Shown here: positions 26,392-35,352 of the stretch, one piece after another
How positions within the stretch are numbered: the first letter of the stretch is position 1
Layout: the number at the start of each line of letters is the position of its first letter
DNA from: JAAUUE01 sp943370025
GTDB lineage: Bacteria > Cyanobacteriota > Cyanobacteriia > Cyanobacteriales > JAAUUE01
Direction: 5' to 3'
Assembly (NCBI GenBank): GCA_943370025.1
Contig: CALRPI020000015.1
Coordinates: 18,065 to 82,064, forward strand
DNA length: 64,000 nt
Position numbers and translations under genes: made by a program
Notes under the pieces: generated by a model
Told to the model about the DNA's origin: nothing
What the model saw: only the letters and a program-made list of their open reading frames with translations
The model's database searches: none

Positions 26392-27360
26392 ATGACGATC
26401 GCCTTAACCTCGGAGCAGATTATTACTACCCAAATTCGTGAACAAGCTGTTCTACTTGGGTTTCACAAAGTCGGTATTGCGGCGATCGATGTAGAAGATG
26501 GAGCCGAGGGGCATTTACAATCTTGGTTGGCACAAGGTTATCATGCAGATTTGGAGTGGATGACGAAACCCCAACGCCAAGATGTGAAGTTACTGATGCC
26601 GGAGGTGCGATCGATCGTCAGCCTTGCCCTCAACTACTACACACCGCACCAACATGCAACCGACCCGAAAATTGCCAAAATCTCTCGCTACGCTTGGGGT
26701 CGGGATTACCACAAGGTGATGAAAAAAAAGCTTAAGGCATTATCTCAATGGCTAGAGGCACAACATCCAGAGATCAAAACCCGCTACTACGTGGACACTG
26801 CCCCGATCCAAGATAAGGTCTGGGCTGAGCGGGCGGGGCTGGGGTGGATTGCCAAAAATGGGAACTTAATTACTAAAGATTATGGCAGTTGGGTCTTCTT
26901 GGCAGAGATTTTAACTAACCTAGATTTAACCCCAGACCATCCCCATACCCAGCATTGTGGTAGTTGTACTCGCTGTCTGGAGGCTTGCCCAACACAGGCG
27001 ATCGTCCAACCTTTTGTGGTGGATGCTAATAAATGTATCGCGTACCATACGATCGAGAACCGTAACCCGGAGTTACCGCCGGATATTGCCCCAAAGCTAG
27101 GTGGCTGGGTGGCTGGTTGTGATATTTGTCAAGATGTTTGTCCTTGGAACCAGCGCTTTGCCCAAGTAACAGATGTGGCAGATTTCCAGCCATTTCCAGA
27201 AAATCTTGCCCCCTCGCTGGAGGAGTTGGCAACCATCAGTGATGCAGAATGGGATCAACGCTTCATCGGTTCTGCCCTCCGCCGCATCAAACCCCCTATG
27301 CTCCGCCGTAATGCCCAAGCCAACTTATCCAATGCCAACGACAGCATAACAGCAGTCTGA
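26392..27360 (+). CDS. queG: Epoxyqueuosine reductase
   Basis: A 322-residue cobalamin-dependent iron-sulfur enzyme making queuosine from epoxyqueuosine in tRNA, the last step of that modification. The N-terminal cobalamin domain includes SRYAWGRDYHKVMKKKL and YYVDTAPIQDKVWAERAGLG, the latter with the catalytic Asp. Two [4Fe-4S] motifs follow: CGSCTRCLEACPT near residue 190 and CDICQDVCPWN near 241. All ligands are present and the length is typical for forms lacking the C-terminal HEAT repeat. Monocistronic with its own terminator. Confidence 0.94.
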   Translation: MTIALTSEQIITTQIREQAVLLGFHKVGIAAIDVEDGAEGHLQSWLAQGYHADLEWMTKPQRQDVKLLMPEVRSIVSLALNYYTPHQHATDPKIAKISRYAWGRDYHKVMKKKLKALSQWLEAQHPEIKTRYYVDTAPIQDKVWAERAGLGWIAKNGNLITKDYGSWVFLAEILTNLDLTPDHPHTQHCGSCTRCLEACPTQAIVQPFVVDANKCIAYHTIENRNPELPPDIAPKLGGWVAGCDICQDVCPWNQRFAQVTDVADFQPFPENLAPSLEELATISDAEWDQRFIGSALRRIKPPMLRRNAQANLSNANDSITAV

Positions 27361-27365
27361 ATTTG

Positions 27366-27392
27366 GAATTGCTGAACGGCAATTCTTATTTT
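27366..27392 (+). terminator. Terminator of queG
   Basis: GAATTGC and GCAATTC form a 7-bp stem with a 6-nt loop, followed by TTATTTT, 6 bp after the stop codon. Confidence 0.7.
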
Positions 27393-27511
27393 AGGGTGTA
27401 TGTACTAGAAATCGGGATTGAAATGGCTTTTTTGTCTGGGTTGCTAAACGATATAATCAGGCTTCCAGCTTCTCTCGATCAGGCATTATTTCCATAAATT
27501 TCCATAATAAA

Positions 27512-27588
27512 CATCTTATAAGTGGGGGGTGCGAAGCCCTCTACTTATTCCCCAAAAAAGGAAACTGTGTTTCCTTAGAAGAATTGCT
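27512..27588 (+). repeat. Hairpin element family R4, copy 2
   Basis: CATCTTATAAG at the left and the GGAAACTGTGTTTCC hairpin at the right match copy 1 (16164-16246, inverted). Occupies most of the gap between queG and the glycerate kinase gene. Confidence 0.7.
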
Positions 27589-27660
27589 AAGCTACGATCG
27601 CCCTCTACCAAATTGCTACAATATAACTAACCAAAACTATCTGAAGTATCTGCGATCGCC

Positions 27661-28671
27661 ATGCCCCCCCTAGAAACAGAACATCATTCAATACTGGAAT
27701 CTAAACTAGAGGAAATTTTAGAATACCTACGCAGTCGGGGAAAAGTTGATCAGGCTGAAGATATTTACCTGCCTTTGGTGGAGCAAATAATTACTTGGAA
27801 ACAGGAGATCGATCGCCCTTTGATTCAAGGGATTGTCGGCGGTCAAGGTACTGGGAAAACTACCCTTTGTCGACTGCTCCAGAAGATATTAGAAATTGCT
27901 GGCTATGCTGTAGCGAGTTTGTCCCTTGATGATTTGTATAAAACCTATGCTGAGAGACAGGAATTACAAATCCAAGAGCCTAGATTACGCTGGCGGGGAC
28001 CACCGGGAACCCATGATATTCAGTTGGGGTTGGATATTTTAGAGCAAGTTCGCACTTCGACTTCGCTCAGTGAACGTTCTCATAATTTGCTCAGTGAACG
28101 TTCTTCTAATTCACCGCAAACAATTGCCTTGCCTCGGTTTGATAAATCTCTTTGGGATGGGATGGGCGATCGCACAACTCCCGAACTTGTGAAGATGCCC
28201 GATATTCTGCTCTTTGAAGGTTGGTTTGTGGGGGTTTTGCCCATAATTGGTCTAGAAAATGTTTCCCCTTTCACTAACTATATTAATCAGCAACTTCATG
28301 CCTATTTACCCCTCTGGGAAAAGCTAGATAAATTAATTCTTCTTTATCCAGAAGACTATCGATTTTGCTTGCAATGGCGACTCCAAGCAGAGCAAGAAAT
28401 GATTGCTAGTAATCAATCCAGTAATCAATCCATCAATAACAATCAAGATGAAAGTGCTGGAGAAAATCATCAAAGAAATGGCATGACCTCAGCAGAAATC
28501 ACTAACTTTGTCGAGTATTTCTGGGAGGCATTACCCCCGGAATTATTTATCTCCCCCTTGACTCAACCCCCAACCTCGGTAGATTTAGTTATCCCTCTCA
28601 ACGCAGATCATCGCTTTGGGCAGCCATACTCGCCAACTCTCGACAATTCGTTGGCAGTGCGTAAGTTCTAA
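27661..28671 (+). CDS. glyK: D-glycerate 3-kinase (plant/cyanobacterial type)
   Basis: A 336-residue P-loop kinase that phosphorylates glycerate to 3-phosphoglycerate, closing the photorespiratory C2 cycle. Walker A GGQGTGKTTL is near residue 60; the SLDDLYKTY loop and RWRGPPGTHDIQLG are typical of the family, as are LPRFDKS and LLFEGWFVG. An insertion near residue 131 (RTSTSLSERSHNLLSERSSN) corresponds to a dispersed DNA repeat and is unlikely to be catalytic. The C-terminal NADHRFGQPY region is conserved, followed by a short extra tail. Cytoplasmic. No operon partner is obvious. Confidence 0.85.
   Translation: MPPLETEHHSILESKLEEILEYLRSRGKVDQAEDIYLPLVEQIITWKQEIDRPLIQGIVGGQGTGKTTLCRLLQKILEIAGYAVASLSLDDLYKTYAERQELQIQEPRLRWRGPPGTHDIQLGLDILEQVRTSTSLSERSHNLLSERSSNSPQTIALPRFDKSLWDGMGDRTTPELVKMPDILLFEGWFVGVLPIIGLENVSPFTNYINQQLHAYLPLWEKLDKLILLYPEDYRFCLQWRLQAEQEMIASNQSSNQSINNNQDESAGENHQRNGMTSAEITNFVEYFWEALPPELFISPLTQPPTSVDLVIPLNADHRFGQPYSPTLDNSLAVRKF
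28064..28105 (+). repeat. Dispersed repeat units inside glyK
   Basis: GCTCAGTGAACGTTCT occurs twice, 25 bp apart (28065 and 28090), preceded by CTTCGACTTC. This is a common short intergenic repeat here read as protein. Confidence 0.7.
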
Positions 28672-28816
28672 ATTTGGCAGGTTGTGTCGGGCGGTAAGAA
28701 TATTGAGATTGCAGAGCCTAATCTGGCGATCGATCCGGAGAATTTGCATTTTGCCAGAAAAAATGTATCATTTGACAGGAGCGAAACAGTCCACCCTTGA
28801 AATTTTCTAATTGTTA

Positions 28817-30826
28817 ATGTTATCTCTTTTCCTAACTTCCGTTCCCCCTCAACCTGTTACTGACCCCATTCCAGTAGTCTCATCTGTTGTAGATGGCTCT
28901 ATTGCTATTTCGCAAAATGACCTTATTACTATCCCTCAGGTAGCTCAGGTTAGTTCTTCAGAGAGTCTCCTCACAACCGCCGCTCCTCTTCCTGTAACTT
29001 TGGGGAATATCTCAGTTGAGACTACTAATCTGTCTAATCTCGAAGGTTTCCCTCCTAATCTCTCCCCCAACTATTCAGTTACAGCCTCTTCACCAGCATC
29101 ATTACCAGTGTCGCCCACGGCGGCAAGGAGTGCTGCCCCCACCACTGCCCCAACTCCAATTTTTGCCCAAAATCCAGCCCAAAGTTCTGCACCATTAAAT
29201 AATCCCCTCCCACCCTTATCACCATTGCCGCCATTGTCACCTGTGACTCCTTTACCACCTCTGATTCCCCCCAGAGTGGTGACCCAGCAGCATGAAGTTA
29301 GACCTTTACCGGGGCAACTCAATCAAGTGCCAGTCCTGAATAGCAATAGTCCAGAGGTGGTGTTTGGCGACGGGATTTTGTTATCTACTTTTCCGCCAGT
29401 GGGCAAGCGATCGTCCCAGGCACACCTGAACCTAACCCTAGAAGGGCGGTTTGATGTTTTTGTCCACCATATTGCCCGGACTGCTAACCAAGAATTTGCC
29501 CGTCCCCTCTACTTAGGCGTGCTTCTGTACAATCCCGGTACTAGGGTGGTGGTGGTTGATGTGATGCAAGCAGCGGCTTATTTTACCAATCCTGATGCTC
29601 CTTTTATTCAACTACCAGACTACATAGATAATTTTTCTGGGAATTTCTATTCTGGTCCCGGCTCTAGATTGTCCACCGATATTCTTCGGGGGGTGCATCA
29701 ACAGAGATTCCCCAACCAGATCATTCTGTTTCCGGGGGAGAGCCGGATGTTGATGAATGAACCAATTTTAATTGGTAGTGCTGTCTCTGGGTTGATGCGG
29801 TTGCGGAGCAATGGTCCGGTTTATGTGGCGAGTCTTTCGATGCTCGCGCCCATAGTACCGCCGCCGCCAGAGCTGCCGCCAGAGCCGCCACCATCTCAGC
29901 CAGTGGCTAGTGCTGGCAATGGGCTACCCAGAATAGCCCCTAGTCCTAGTCCTGCTCCCCCTCGTCGCCCGGAGTATCGATCGCCGATCATTTCTGAATG
30001 GGAAGACCTGGTTCGTAACGGCAGCCTTGCAGCTCCTAGGGATACTCCTCCCACATCTCCTAATCGACCAGTGGATCAGGTGATCTACGGGCGAGTATCT
30101 GGGGTGGCGATCGGGAATCTCTGGCAGGGACAATTGGTAGACCCTTCTCGGCAGGATTTGAGTATTCCTGAGCGGGGGGGTGCTATTTCCTATGTGATTA
30201 ATACCCTGAACCGGGGGACTTTTGGCACCAGACAGGATCAAAGTGCGCCGATCGTGGCGCGTTATCCAGATACTGCTTATCGGGCAAATGGCAACTACGG
30301 GATTCAGTATAGTTTGACTCTGCCTCTCTACAATGGAACGAGTCAATTGCAAGCGGTGTCGATCGCGCTGCAAACTCCCCTGAAGCGGGATGACAGTAGC
30401 CAAGGTTTGCAATTTCTGGACCCCCCGCCGAATAATGATGCGGTTGATGTATTTTTCCGGGGCACAGTCCAGATTGCCTACCAAGATGATTTTGGGTTGC
30501 CTCGGACTAGAGCAGTTCATGTGATCCAGCGCCGGGGGCAGCAGGGAGAGCCGTTGGTTGCCCTAAGGATGCCGCCGGGTAATCGCCGTCTGGTGACGGT
30601 GGATCTGATCTATCCTCCTGATGCCACACCGCCCCAAGTTCTCACGATCAGAACCACTAATCCAGAAACTACTTTCACCAATGAACCTGAATTAGAACCT
30701 AAGGTAGCGATCGATGATTCTATAAATAATGAAAATGCCGAGAGTTTAAGCTCTAGCCCACCAGAGGAAATGCAGCAAGTATTGGTGGCTAATCAAGGGG
30801 TTAATCAGCAAATCAATTTAAGATGA
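28817..30826 (+). CDS. DUF3370-like protein with proline-rich N-terminus
   Basis: About 669 residues. The first third is low-complexity and rich in Pro, Ser, Thr and Ala. From about residue 160 to the end the sequence reads like the cyanobacterial DUF3370 family: PGQLNQVPVLNSNSPEVVFG, then DVFVHHIARTANQE, LYLGVLLYNPG and GPGSRLSTDILRG. The family's function is unknown; members are usually exported. The visible N-terminus (MLSLFLTSVPPQP) is short for a signal peptide, so either the true start is upstream or export is unusual. The ATG at 28817 is preferred over a TTG at 28811. A second proline-rich stretch (about 355-390) separates two halves. No operon. Confidence 0.7.
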   Translation: MLSLFLTSVPPQPVTDPIPVVSSVVDGSIAISQNDLITIPQVAQVSSSESLLTTAAPLPVTLGNISVETTNLSNLEGFPPNLSPNYSVTASSPASLPVSPTAARSAAPTTAPTPIFAQNPAQSSAPLNNPLPPLSPLPPLSPVTPLPPLIPPRVVTQQHEVRPLPGQLNQVPVLNSNSPEVVFGDGILLSTFPPVGKRSSQAHLNLTLEGRFDVFVHHIARTANQEFARPLYLGVLLYNPGTRVVVVDVMQAAAYFTNPDAPFIQLPDYIDNFSGNFYSGPGSRLSTDILRGVHQQRFPNQIILFPGESRMLMNEPILIGSAVSGLMRLRSNGPVYVASLSMLAPIVPPPPELPPEPPPSQPVASAGNGLPRIAPSPSPAPPRRPEYRSPIISEWEDLVRNGSLAAPRDTPPTSPNRPVDQVIYGRVSGVAIGNLWQGQLVDPSRQDLSIPERGGAISYVINTLNRGTFGTRQDQSAPIVARYPDTAYRANGNYGIQYSLTLPLYNGTSQLQAVSIALQTPLKRDDSSQGLQFLDPPPNNDAVDVFFRGTVQIAYQDDFGLPRTRAVHVIQRRGQQGEPLVALRMPPGNRRLVTVDLIYPPDATPPQVLTIRTTNPETTFTNEPELEPKVAIDDSINNENAESLSSSPPEEMQQVLVANQGVNQQINLR

Positions 30827-30842
30827 TTGATAAAGATTGAGA

Positions 30843-31133
30843 TTACGCGACACGGATAGCGTCCTTGATTACGCTAGGTTTAATTTGAGACTTGATCGAT
30901 CGCCATGTTGCCAGATCAACTTTCATTTTTAATGTATCTTCTAAGAAAATTTTCAAATCCATATATTTGTCAAAGGTTGGAGTCCCGGCAAACTCTACTA
31001 CAAAGTCAATATCGCTATTTTCTGTGGCTTTGTTTCTGGCGACAGAACCGAAGATGGAGAGGGATTTCACATCAAAGGATTTGATCTAATTATGGTGTTT
31101 ATCTAGGATGGCAAGTGCTTGCTCTAGTTGCAT
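30843..31133 (-). pseudogene. MNT-type nucleotidyltransferase with in-frame amber codon
   Basis: From the ATG at 31133 (good Shine-Dalgarno GAGGA, 7 bases upstream) the frame reads MQLEQALAILDKHHN, a TAG codon at 31088-31086, then IKSFDVKSLSIFGSVARNKA and on to the stop at 30843. The catalytic signature GSVARN...SDIDFVVEF of minimal nucleotidyltransferases (MntA-like) is intact, and IRVA at the end is typical. A single change (TAG from CAG or similar) explains the break. A GTG at 31070 could allow a truncated 75-residue product. It starts 24 bp after the nuclease gene, so it may belong to the same transcript. No HEPN (HepT) partner is adjacent. Confidence 0.72.
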
Positions 31134-31157
31134 AAGTTTTTCCTCGATCGACTTTTT

Positions 31158-32456
31158 CTATTCTATGGGCAAATCCCGCAGGAAATAAAAGCGATCGCTC
31201 TTCTTCCCATTTTCTTCAACTCTCCCCAAATATCCCGCCAAGGGCGAAGACAACTCAATTAAAATCTCATAAAGTTCATTATTATTTAATGGTTTTGGAT
31301 ATTCTGAACTATCATATACTCCTGAAAGATAATCAATTCCAACCTGTTTGTTAGCTTTCTTTATCAGACTAATAATGTGTGATCGCAACTTGATTTCACT
31401 TTTTACTTCATTAATATATTCCCCAATGTCCTCATCACTTTGCCCTGCCACTAGATAATCTCTAAGTTTAATCAAATTCACTGAACCTGAATACTGAGCC
31501 TTAAGCTCAACTAGTTTTTGTAGCGTATTAGAGTTGATAATTGCCATGCCGTGTACCTCTGCTGCCTCGTTCAGTTGATTTGTTGCTTCCCCTGCTGCAA
31601 TAATTAATTTGGCAGCTTTCGGAAAGAGTTCTCTTTCTCTTAAAGTCCCTAAATTGAGAAGTTGTACAGCCGTGAGATTAGGAACTTTTTTGCCTGCCTT
31701 ACATTCGCCAAATAAAGCATAAGGCTCTAAGCATAGCAAGTCTAGTCCACCAGCCCCACCTTTATGCTCATAATCAACTTTAAAACCTAAAAACTCTAAG
31801 CTTTTCTTGACAATATTTTCAAAGTCTGTGCCAGCCTGATAATTGGTTTTCCCCTCATCTTCTTCAATACTGCGATCACCCAAAGTAGATATTGTTTTAA
31901 TCCAATCCAATTTTTGTTTTAATAACATTTTATGATCAGTTTCTACTGCTTTTAGTATTCTTTCTATTTGGATATCTAGTGGCTCTGACAGTTCTATATT
32001 TTCTAGGTAACGTTTGCGTGTAGTAAAGGTTTGATCACTCAAAACTGGAGAATCATCAGAAAAGTAGAAGGTTTTGGGTAATGGAAGAAATTGCCCTTCA
32101 GGATTTATGGAGATTTCTATAGGTTGAGGTAATAAATAAACTCTTAGATATGCAAGGAATATATGCCCTCTTTCGCTAAAGATTTTACGAAGTTCTTCTA
32201 TCGATAGATTAAGTAACTCAGCTAAGATATCCACAGATTGTGACTCGTATAAATTTTGACAAAGTTCGCATCTTGCCCAAGCTCTAATCAAAACTTTCTC
32301 TGAGGTGGATTGTTCTGGTTGGTCTGGATAAAGGGCAAACTGTTGCCCAAAACGCATAAATCTGGGCGGCATGATTGTGAGCGATCGCCCCTCAATCAAT
32401 GCCTCTTCTTCTTGACTAGATAATCTAAATGCGACACTAATACTGGCTGTTGTCAT
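31158..32456 (-). CDS. PD-(D/E)XK nuclease domain protein
   Basis: 432 residues. The central-C-terminal part has the PD-(D/E)XK nuclease layout: helix Glu213 (DFENIVKKSLEFLGF), then GGAGGLDLLC with Asp239, then LFGECKAGKK with Glu251 and Lys253, and Gln265 in the following helix (VQLLNL). This is the restriction-endonuclease-like (Mrr/archaeal HJR-like) form, so DNA cleavage is expected. The N-terminal 200 residues (EEEALIEGRSLTIMPPRFMR, CELCQNLY) I do not recognise; they might bind a partner or DNA. It is the third gene of a minus-strand set with the ATPase and winged-helix genes (32 bp after the ATPase). Codon use is AT-rich. No methylase is nearby, so it is not an ordinary restriction-modification pair. 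Confidence 0.75.
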   Translation of the reverse strand: MTTASISVAFRLSSQEEEALIEGRSLTIMPPRFMRFGQQFALYPDQPEQSTSEKVLIRAWARCELCQNLYESQSVDILAELLNLSIEELRKIFSERGHIFLAYLRVYLLPQPIEISINPEGQFLPLPKTFYFSDDSPVLSDQTFTTRKRYLENIELSEPLDIQIERILKAVETDHKMLLKQKLDWIKTISTLGDRSIEEDEGKTNYQAGTDFENIVKKSLEFLGFKVDYEHKGGAGGLDLLCLEPYALFGECKAGKKVPNLTAVQLLNLGTLRERELFPKAAKLIIAAGEATNQLNEAAEVHGMAIINSNTLQKLVELKAQYSGSVNLIKLRDYLVAGQSDEDIGEYINEVKSEIKLRSHIISLIKKANKQVGIDYLSGVYDSSEYPKPLNNNELYEILIELSSPLAGYLGRVEENGKKSDRFYFLRDLPIE

Positions 32457-32488
32457 AAAATATCCTAGACAAATTCCTGCTAAATTTT

Positions 32489-34357
32489 CTATAGCTCTAT
32501 CTCATCACCTTGGCTTGTGGTAACAGGGATACGAATAGGCAGATCGTCATCAGCTAAATCAATTGGTTCCTGTCCAGATGGATCACTCAAAATTTCTTTA
32601 ATCAGCGCATTGTCAACAATCAAACGATTCTCAGTAACAAATTCATCTACTTGAGCTTTGGTTAATTCATAGTTGTCAAGCTTTGCATAAAGTAAATCGA
32701 TCGCAATCAACGGTTTGATATGTTCTTCTAATAATGCAACCCATTCTCCACCCTGTTCATTTAATAGTTTGCTAAGATGATTCCTTGCCGCCCTAGCACT
32801 TTTACTAATTTGCTTTGCCCGCACAAGACAGCCACGAGTAAAATTGAATCTGTTATAGTTGATTAATTTTCTCAAAGCTGCGCCAATAGATGAAACATTC
32901 GTCTGTAAAATAGCGGCTGTGCCAATTTTAACAACATGACCATTATCTTCAGCAATAATCCGTAGGTGTAGATGAACATCATTAATCCATTCAACATCTA
33001 TAACTCTTACACCTTCAATTTCTTTTCCTCTTAATTCCTTAAAAGCACAAAGCAAAGCCTTCCCAACTACATCACTGTTTTCCATATATTCCTCAATGGA
33101 AGTTGAAACCGATTGCAGTTCATTCTCAAAGGCAGCTTGTATGGAATTAACTATAATTTGTGGAGCAGTATTTGATGGGGATTTCCAATTATCAAAACAC
33201 CACTGTAAAAGAGTCCTAGCAGTAGGATTTTCTTTGCCAATATTTCTAATTTCATTTTCATTAAAAGGATAAAGTGGTTCTGGAGGAACAAGTTCTTTAC
33301 TTACATAAAAATCCTCTAGCCATCCACGGACAAGAGCAACTGATGTATCAGAATTAAGATATTTTAGATCTAAAACCTGATCAGCTATTCGATCATAAGC
33401 TGCGGTCAACCCTTGTCCTTGACCTCCAAATTGCTTTATTTCATGCTGTAAAGTTACAGGATACATAGCCATCAACAAAACACACTTGTTAATTTTATTG
33501 CGTAAATCTTTAGCTAATGCTGACACAACTACTGCTCTTGTCTCTCCCCTTAAATTACAGCTAGGATCATCTAACTCATCAAAACAAAGTACTAGATTAT
33601 TGTAACGAGCAATCAGACATAATAGTTCACAGGTTGAATTAAAGGTTTTTTGTTCATTAGTTACTGAGTCATCTTTCTTATAATGTGGTAATCCTAACTC
33701 ATTAGCCTTTGATTCAGTTATTTCCTGTCCTGATAGCCAACGAATAGCATAGGAAGAATGATCTTCTGAGAGTGTCCAGAGAATTGCTTTAATAAGATAA
33801 GGGTTGTCTAGTTCAGGATTTTTTTGAGAGATTTTTTTTACTGAATTTTCAAGAAAATTAGGATTTTTACGAACATTCGCATAAAAGTGTTTATCTGCAA
33901 GAGTTTTAGTACTACAAGGCTTATCTCCTCTAGCATCAAAAAACATATCTGCTGCTAGTTCCTGCCATTGCATTACTCCTTCCATACCAATTTTCTTAAG
34001 ACTAGAAGTTAAAGTTTGGAGAAATTCAGATTTAATATGGTCAAGATTACCGTAGTTTCCCATATATATAAACAATGCTTTACGTTCAGTTTGTAGGCGA
34101 TGACGAATACGGCTGATAACTTGAGTTTTCCCTAAACCTTTATCACCTGTGATGGTAATCCCAATGGATGCTATTTTATTTTTAGATACCTGGTCAATGG
34201 CATCAAAAACAGCATCAGAAACATGGGCATTAATTTCAGAAACATCTGGGAAGCTTTCCTCCCAAATATGATGTTGATCAACAAACTTGATCATGAAAGG
34301 ATTATTGCTGTTAATAGCTTCATGAATACTTTCAAGCGATGACGGTAAACTAGACAT
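32489..34357 (-). CDS. Large P-loop ATPase of the candidate defence operon
   Basis: About 622 residues from the ATG at 34357, which has GAGG 6 bases upstream; the frame extends to 34417 but that start is unsupported. Walker A GDKGLGKTQ lies at residues 71-79 and Walker B LVLCFDELDD at 255-264, the second acidic residue being the likely catalytic Glu. After the ATPase core the segment RWLSGQEITESKANELGL is a type I associate with large AAA-type ATPases of defence islands (from memory, unconfirmed). The C-terminal half is helical with no recognised motif. No membrane segment. The gene is between a winged-helix gene and a nuclease gene, so ATP-driven control of the nuclease is a reasonable inference. 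It is poorer in HIP1 and more AT-rich than flanking DNA, which suggests transfer. Confidence 0.8.
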   Translation of the reverse strand: MSSLPSSLESIHEAINSNNPFMIKFVDQHHIWEESFPDVSEINAHVSDAVFDAIDQVSKNKIASIGITITGDKGLGKTQVISRIRHRLQTERKALFIYMGNYGNLDHIKSEFLQTLTSSLKKIGMEGVMQWQELAADMFFDARGDKPCSTKTLADKHFYANVRKNPNFLENSVKKISQKNPELDNPYLIKAILWTLSEDHSSYAIRWLSGQEITESKANELGLPHYKKDDSVTNEQKTFNSTCELLCLIARYNNLVLCFDELDDPSCNLRGETRAVVVSALAKDLRNKINKCVLLMAMYPVTLQHEIKQFGGQGQGLTAAYDRIADQVLDLKYLNSDTSVALVRGWLEDFYVSKELVPPEPLYPFNENEIRNIGKENPTARTLLQWCFDNWKSPSNTAPQIIVNSIQAAFENELQSVSTSIEEYMENSDVVGKALLCAFKELRGKEIEGVRVIDVEWINDVHLHLRIIAEDNGHVVKIGTAAILQTNVSSIGAALRKLINYNRFNFTRGCLVRAKQISKSARAARNHLSKLLNEQGGEWVALLEEHIKPLIAIDLLYAKLDNYELTKAQVDEFVTENRLIVDNALIKEILSDPSGQEPIDLADDDLPIRIPVTTSQGDEIEL

Positions 34358-34427
34358 AGGAACCTCTATTAATCTGAAGTTTTTGTGTGTAAGGAGATAT
34401 GAAAGAAATAAAAACAAATTAACTTAA

Positions 34428-35108
34428 TTAACCAATTCGTTTTGCATAGCAACGTAAGCCACTTATTTTTGTCATGATCGAGTCTTCCAACTTATCAGGG
34501 GCATTATCTTCTATGCCTGTAGTTTGTAGTTGTAAGATATCGTTGGCTTGCATTTCTAGCATCCAGTCACTGAACTGAGAACGGGTTACTCGATCGCCGA
34601 TCGCTCTTCTGATCTTGTAAATTGGCACTAACTTGTCATAGTTGTAGTCCCGGTTAAGCTGATCGTAAACTTCCAGAGCCACAGCCTTAAACTCCTCATA
34701 GCTAGAAATCTGGGGCACGATCGCCTCCCCAGCCACACCACTTCCTCCCGCCCGGATCCATGCCAACAGAGCATTAGGAACCTTGCAACCTACATTAGCC
34801 TCATACCGAAAACCCTCATCCGCCAAACCCAGAGCAAGGGCAGCTTTCCCCGATTCTGTCAAAGAAATCCCAGTTCCGCTTCTAGCTATTGTCTGTATCG
34901 ATTTCCCTGCTGCATCCGTCAAAGCGATCGCCCCCTGCTCTGCCAAAATCTCTAGATAGGGAGTATAATCTCCTGCCTTCTCCTTACCCCTCTTCACCCG
35001 CTCCGTCAACTCACTCTTCTTCACCGCCGACTCCAAACCACCCATCGCCCAAAGTGCTAAAAGCAAGCGGGTTTGAGCATACCGATCGTCAAGGTTTTGT
35101 ATTGTCAT
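34428..35108 (-). CDS. Winged-helix-like protein, first gene of the candidate defence operon
   Basis: 226 residues, no recognised family. The N-terminal half looks like a winged helix: TRLLLALWAMGGLESAVKKS, then SELTERVKRG, YLEILAEQGAIALTD and ISLTESGKAALALGL, a pattern of helices ending in a wing as in many transcription factors and DNA-binding accessory proteins. The C-terminal half is helical and charged. It could be the operon's autoregulator, since a perfect inverted repeat lies 19 bp upstream of its start, or a DNA-sensing subunit. The gap to the ATPase start is 70 bp. It carries several HIP1-type sites, unlike the next two genes. Start at ATG 35108 has no clear Shine-Dalgarno. Confidence 0.6.
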   Translation of the reverse strand: MTIQNLDDRYAQTRLLLALWAMGGLESAVKKSELTERVKRGKEKAGDYTPYLEILAEQGAIALTDAAGKSIQTIARSGTGISLTESGKAALALGLADEGFRYEANVGCKVPNALLAWIRAGGSGVAGEAIVPQISSYEEFKAVALEVYDQLNRDYNYDKLVPIYKIRRAIGDRVTRSQFSDWMLEMQANDILQLQTTGIEDNAPDKLEDSIMTKISGLRCYAKRIG

Positions 35109-35126
35109 ATATTTTGTGCAAGAATT

Positions 35127-35154
35127 TTGGATAGGCTTTTAAAAACCTATCCAA
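35127..35154. promoter_or_regulatory. Perfect inverted repeat upstream of the candidate defence operon
   Basis: TTGGATAGG (35127-35135) and CCTATCCAA (35146-35154) are separated by 10 bp, centred about 32 bp before the winged-helix start codon. The spacing of arm centres, about 19 bp, suits a dimeric DNA-binding protein. It could also form an RNA hairpin in the leader. Confidence 0.6.
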
Positions 35155-35352
35155 GGTTTAATTTAGTCTGAAGAGATCAAAAATATTCGCTATTGATTAT
35201 AACCCTGTCTATAACCAATTCCCACCCTGCATACACCAAGATTTATACTAACTTATTCTACAATGACGTTCCACCATGCCTTGTTCAGTTTTTGGGCTAA
35301 GGGGGCGATCGCACTATAATATCTTCATACCCTAAATTATTTGTAGGTCTCT

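Noticed and set aside
28672..28800. A roughly 40-codon plus-strand frame between glyK and the DUF3370-like gene (VSGGKNIEIAEPNLAIDPEN)
   Set aside because: It reads plausibly but has no start codon or signal and ends at a stop; too short to call.
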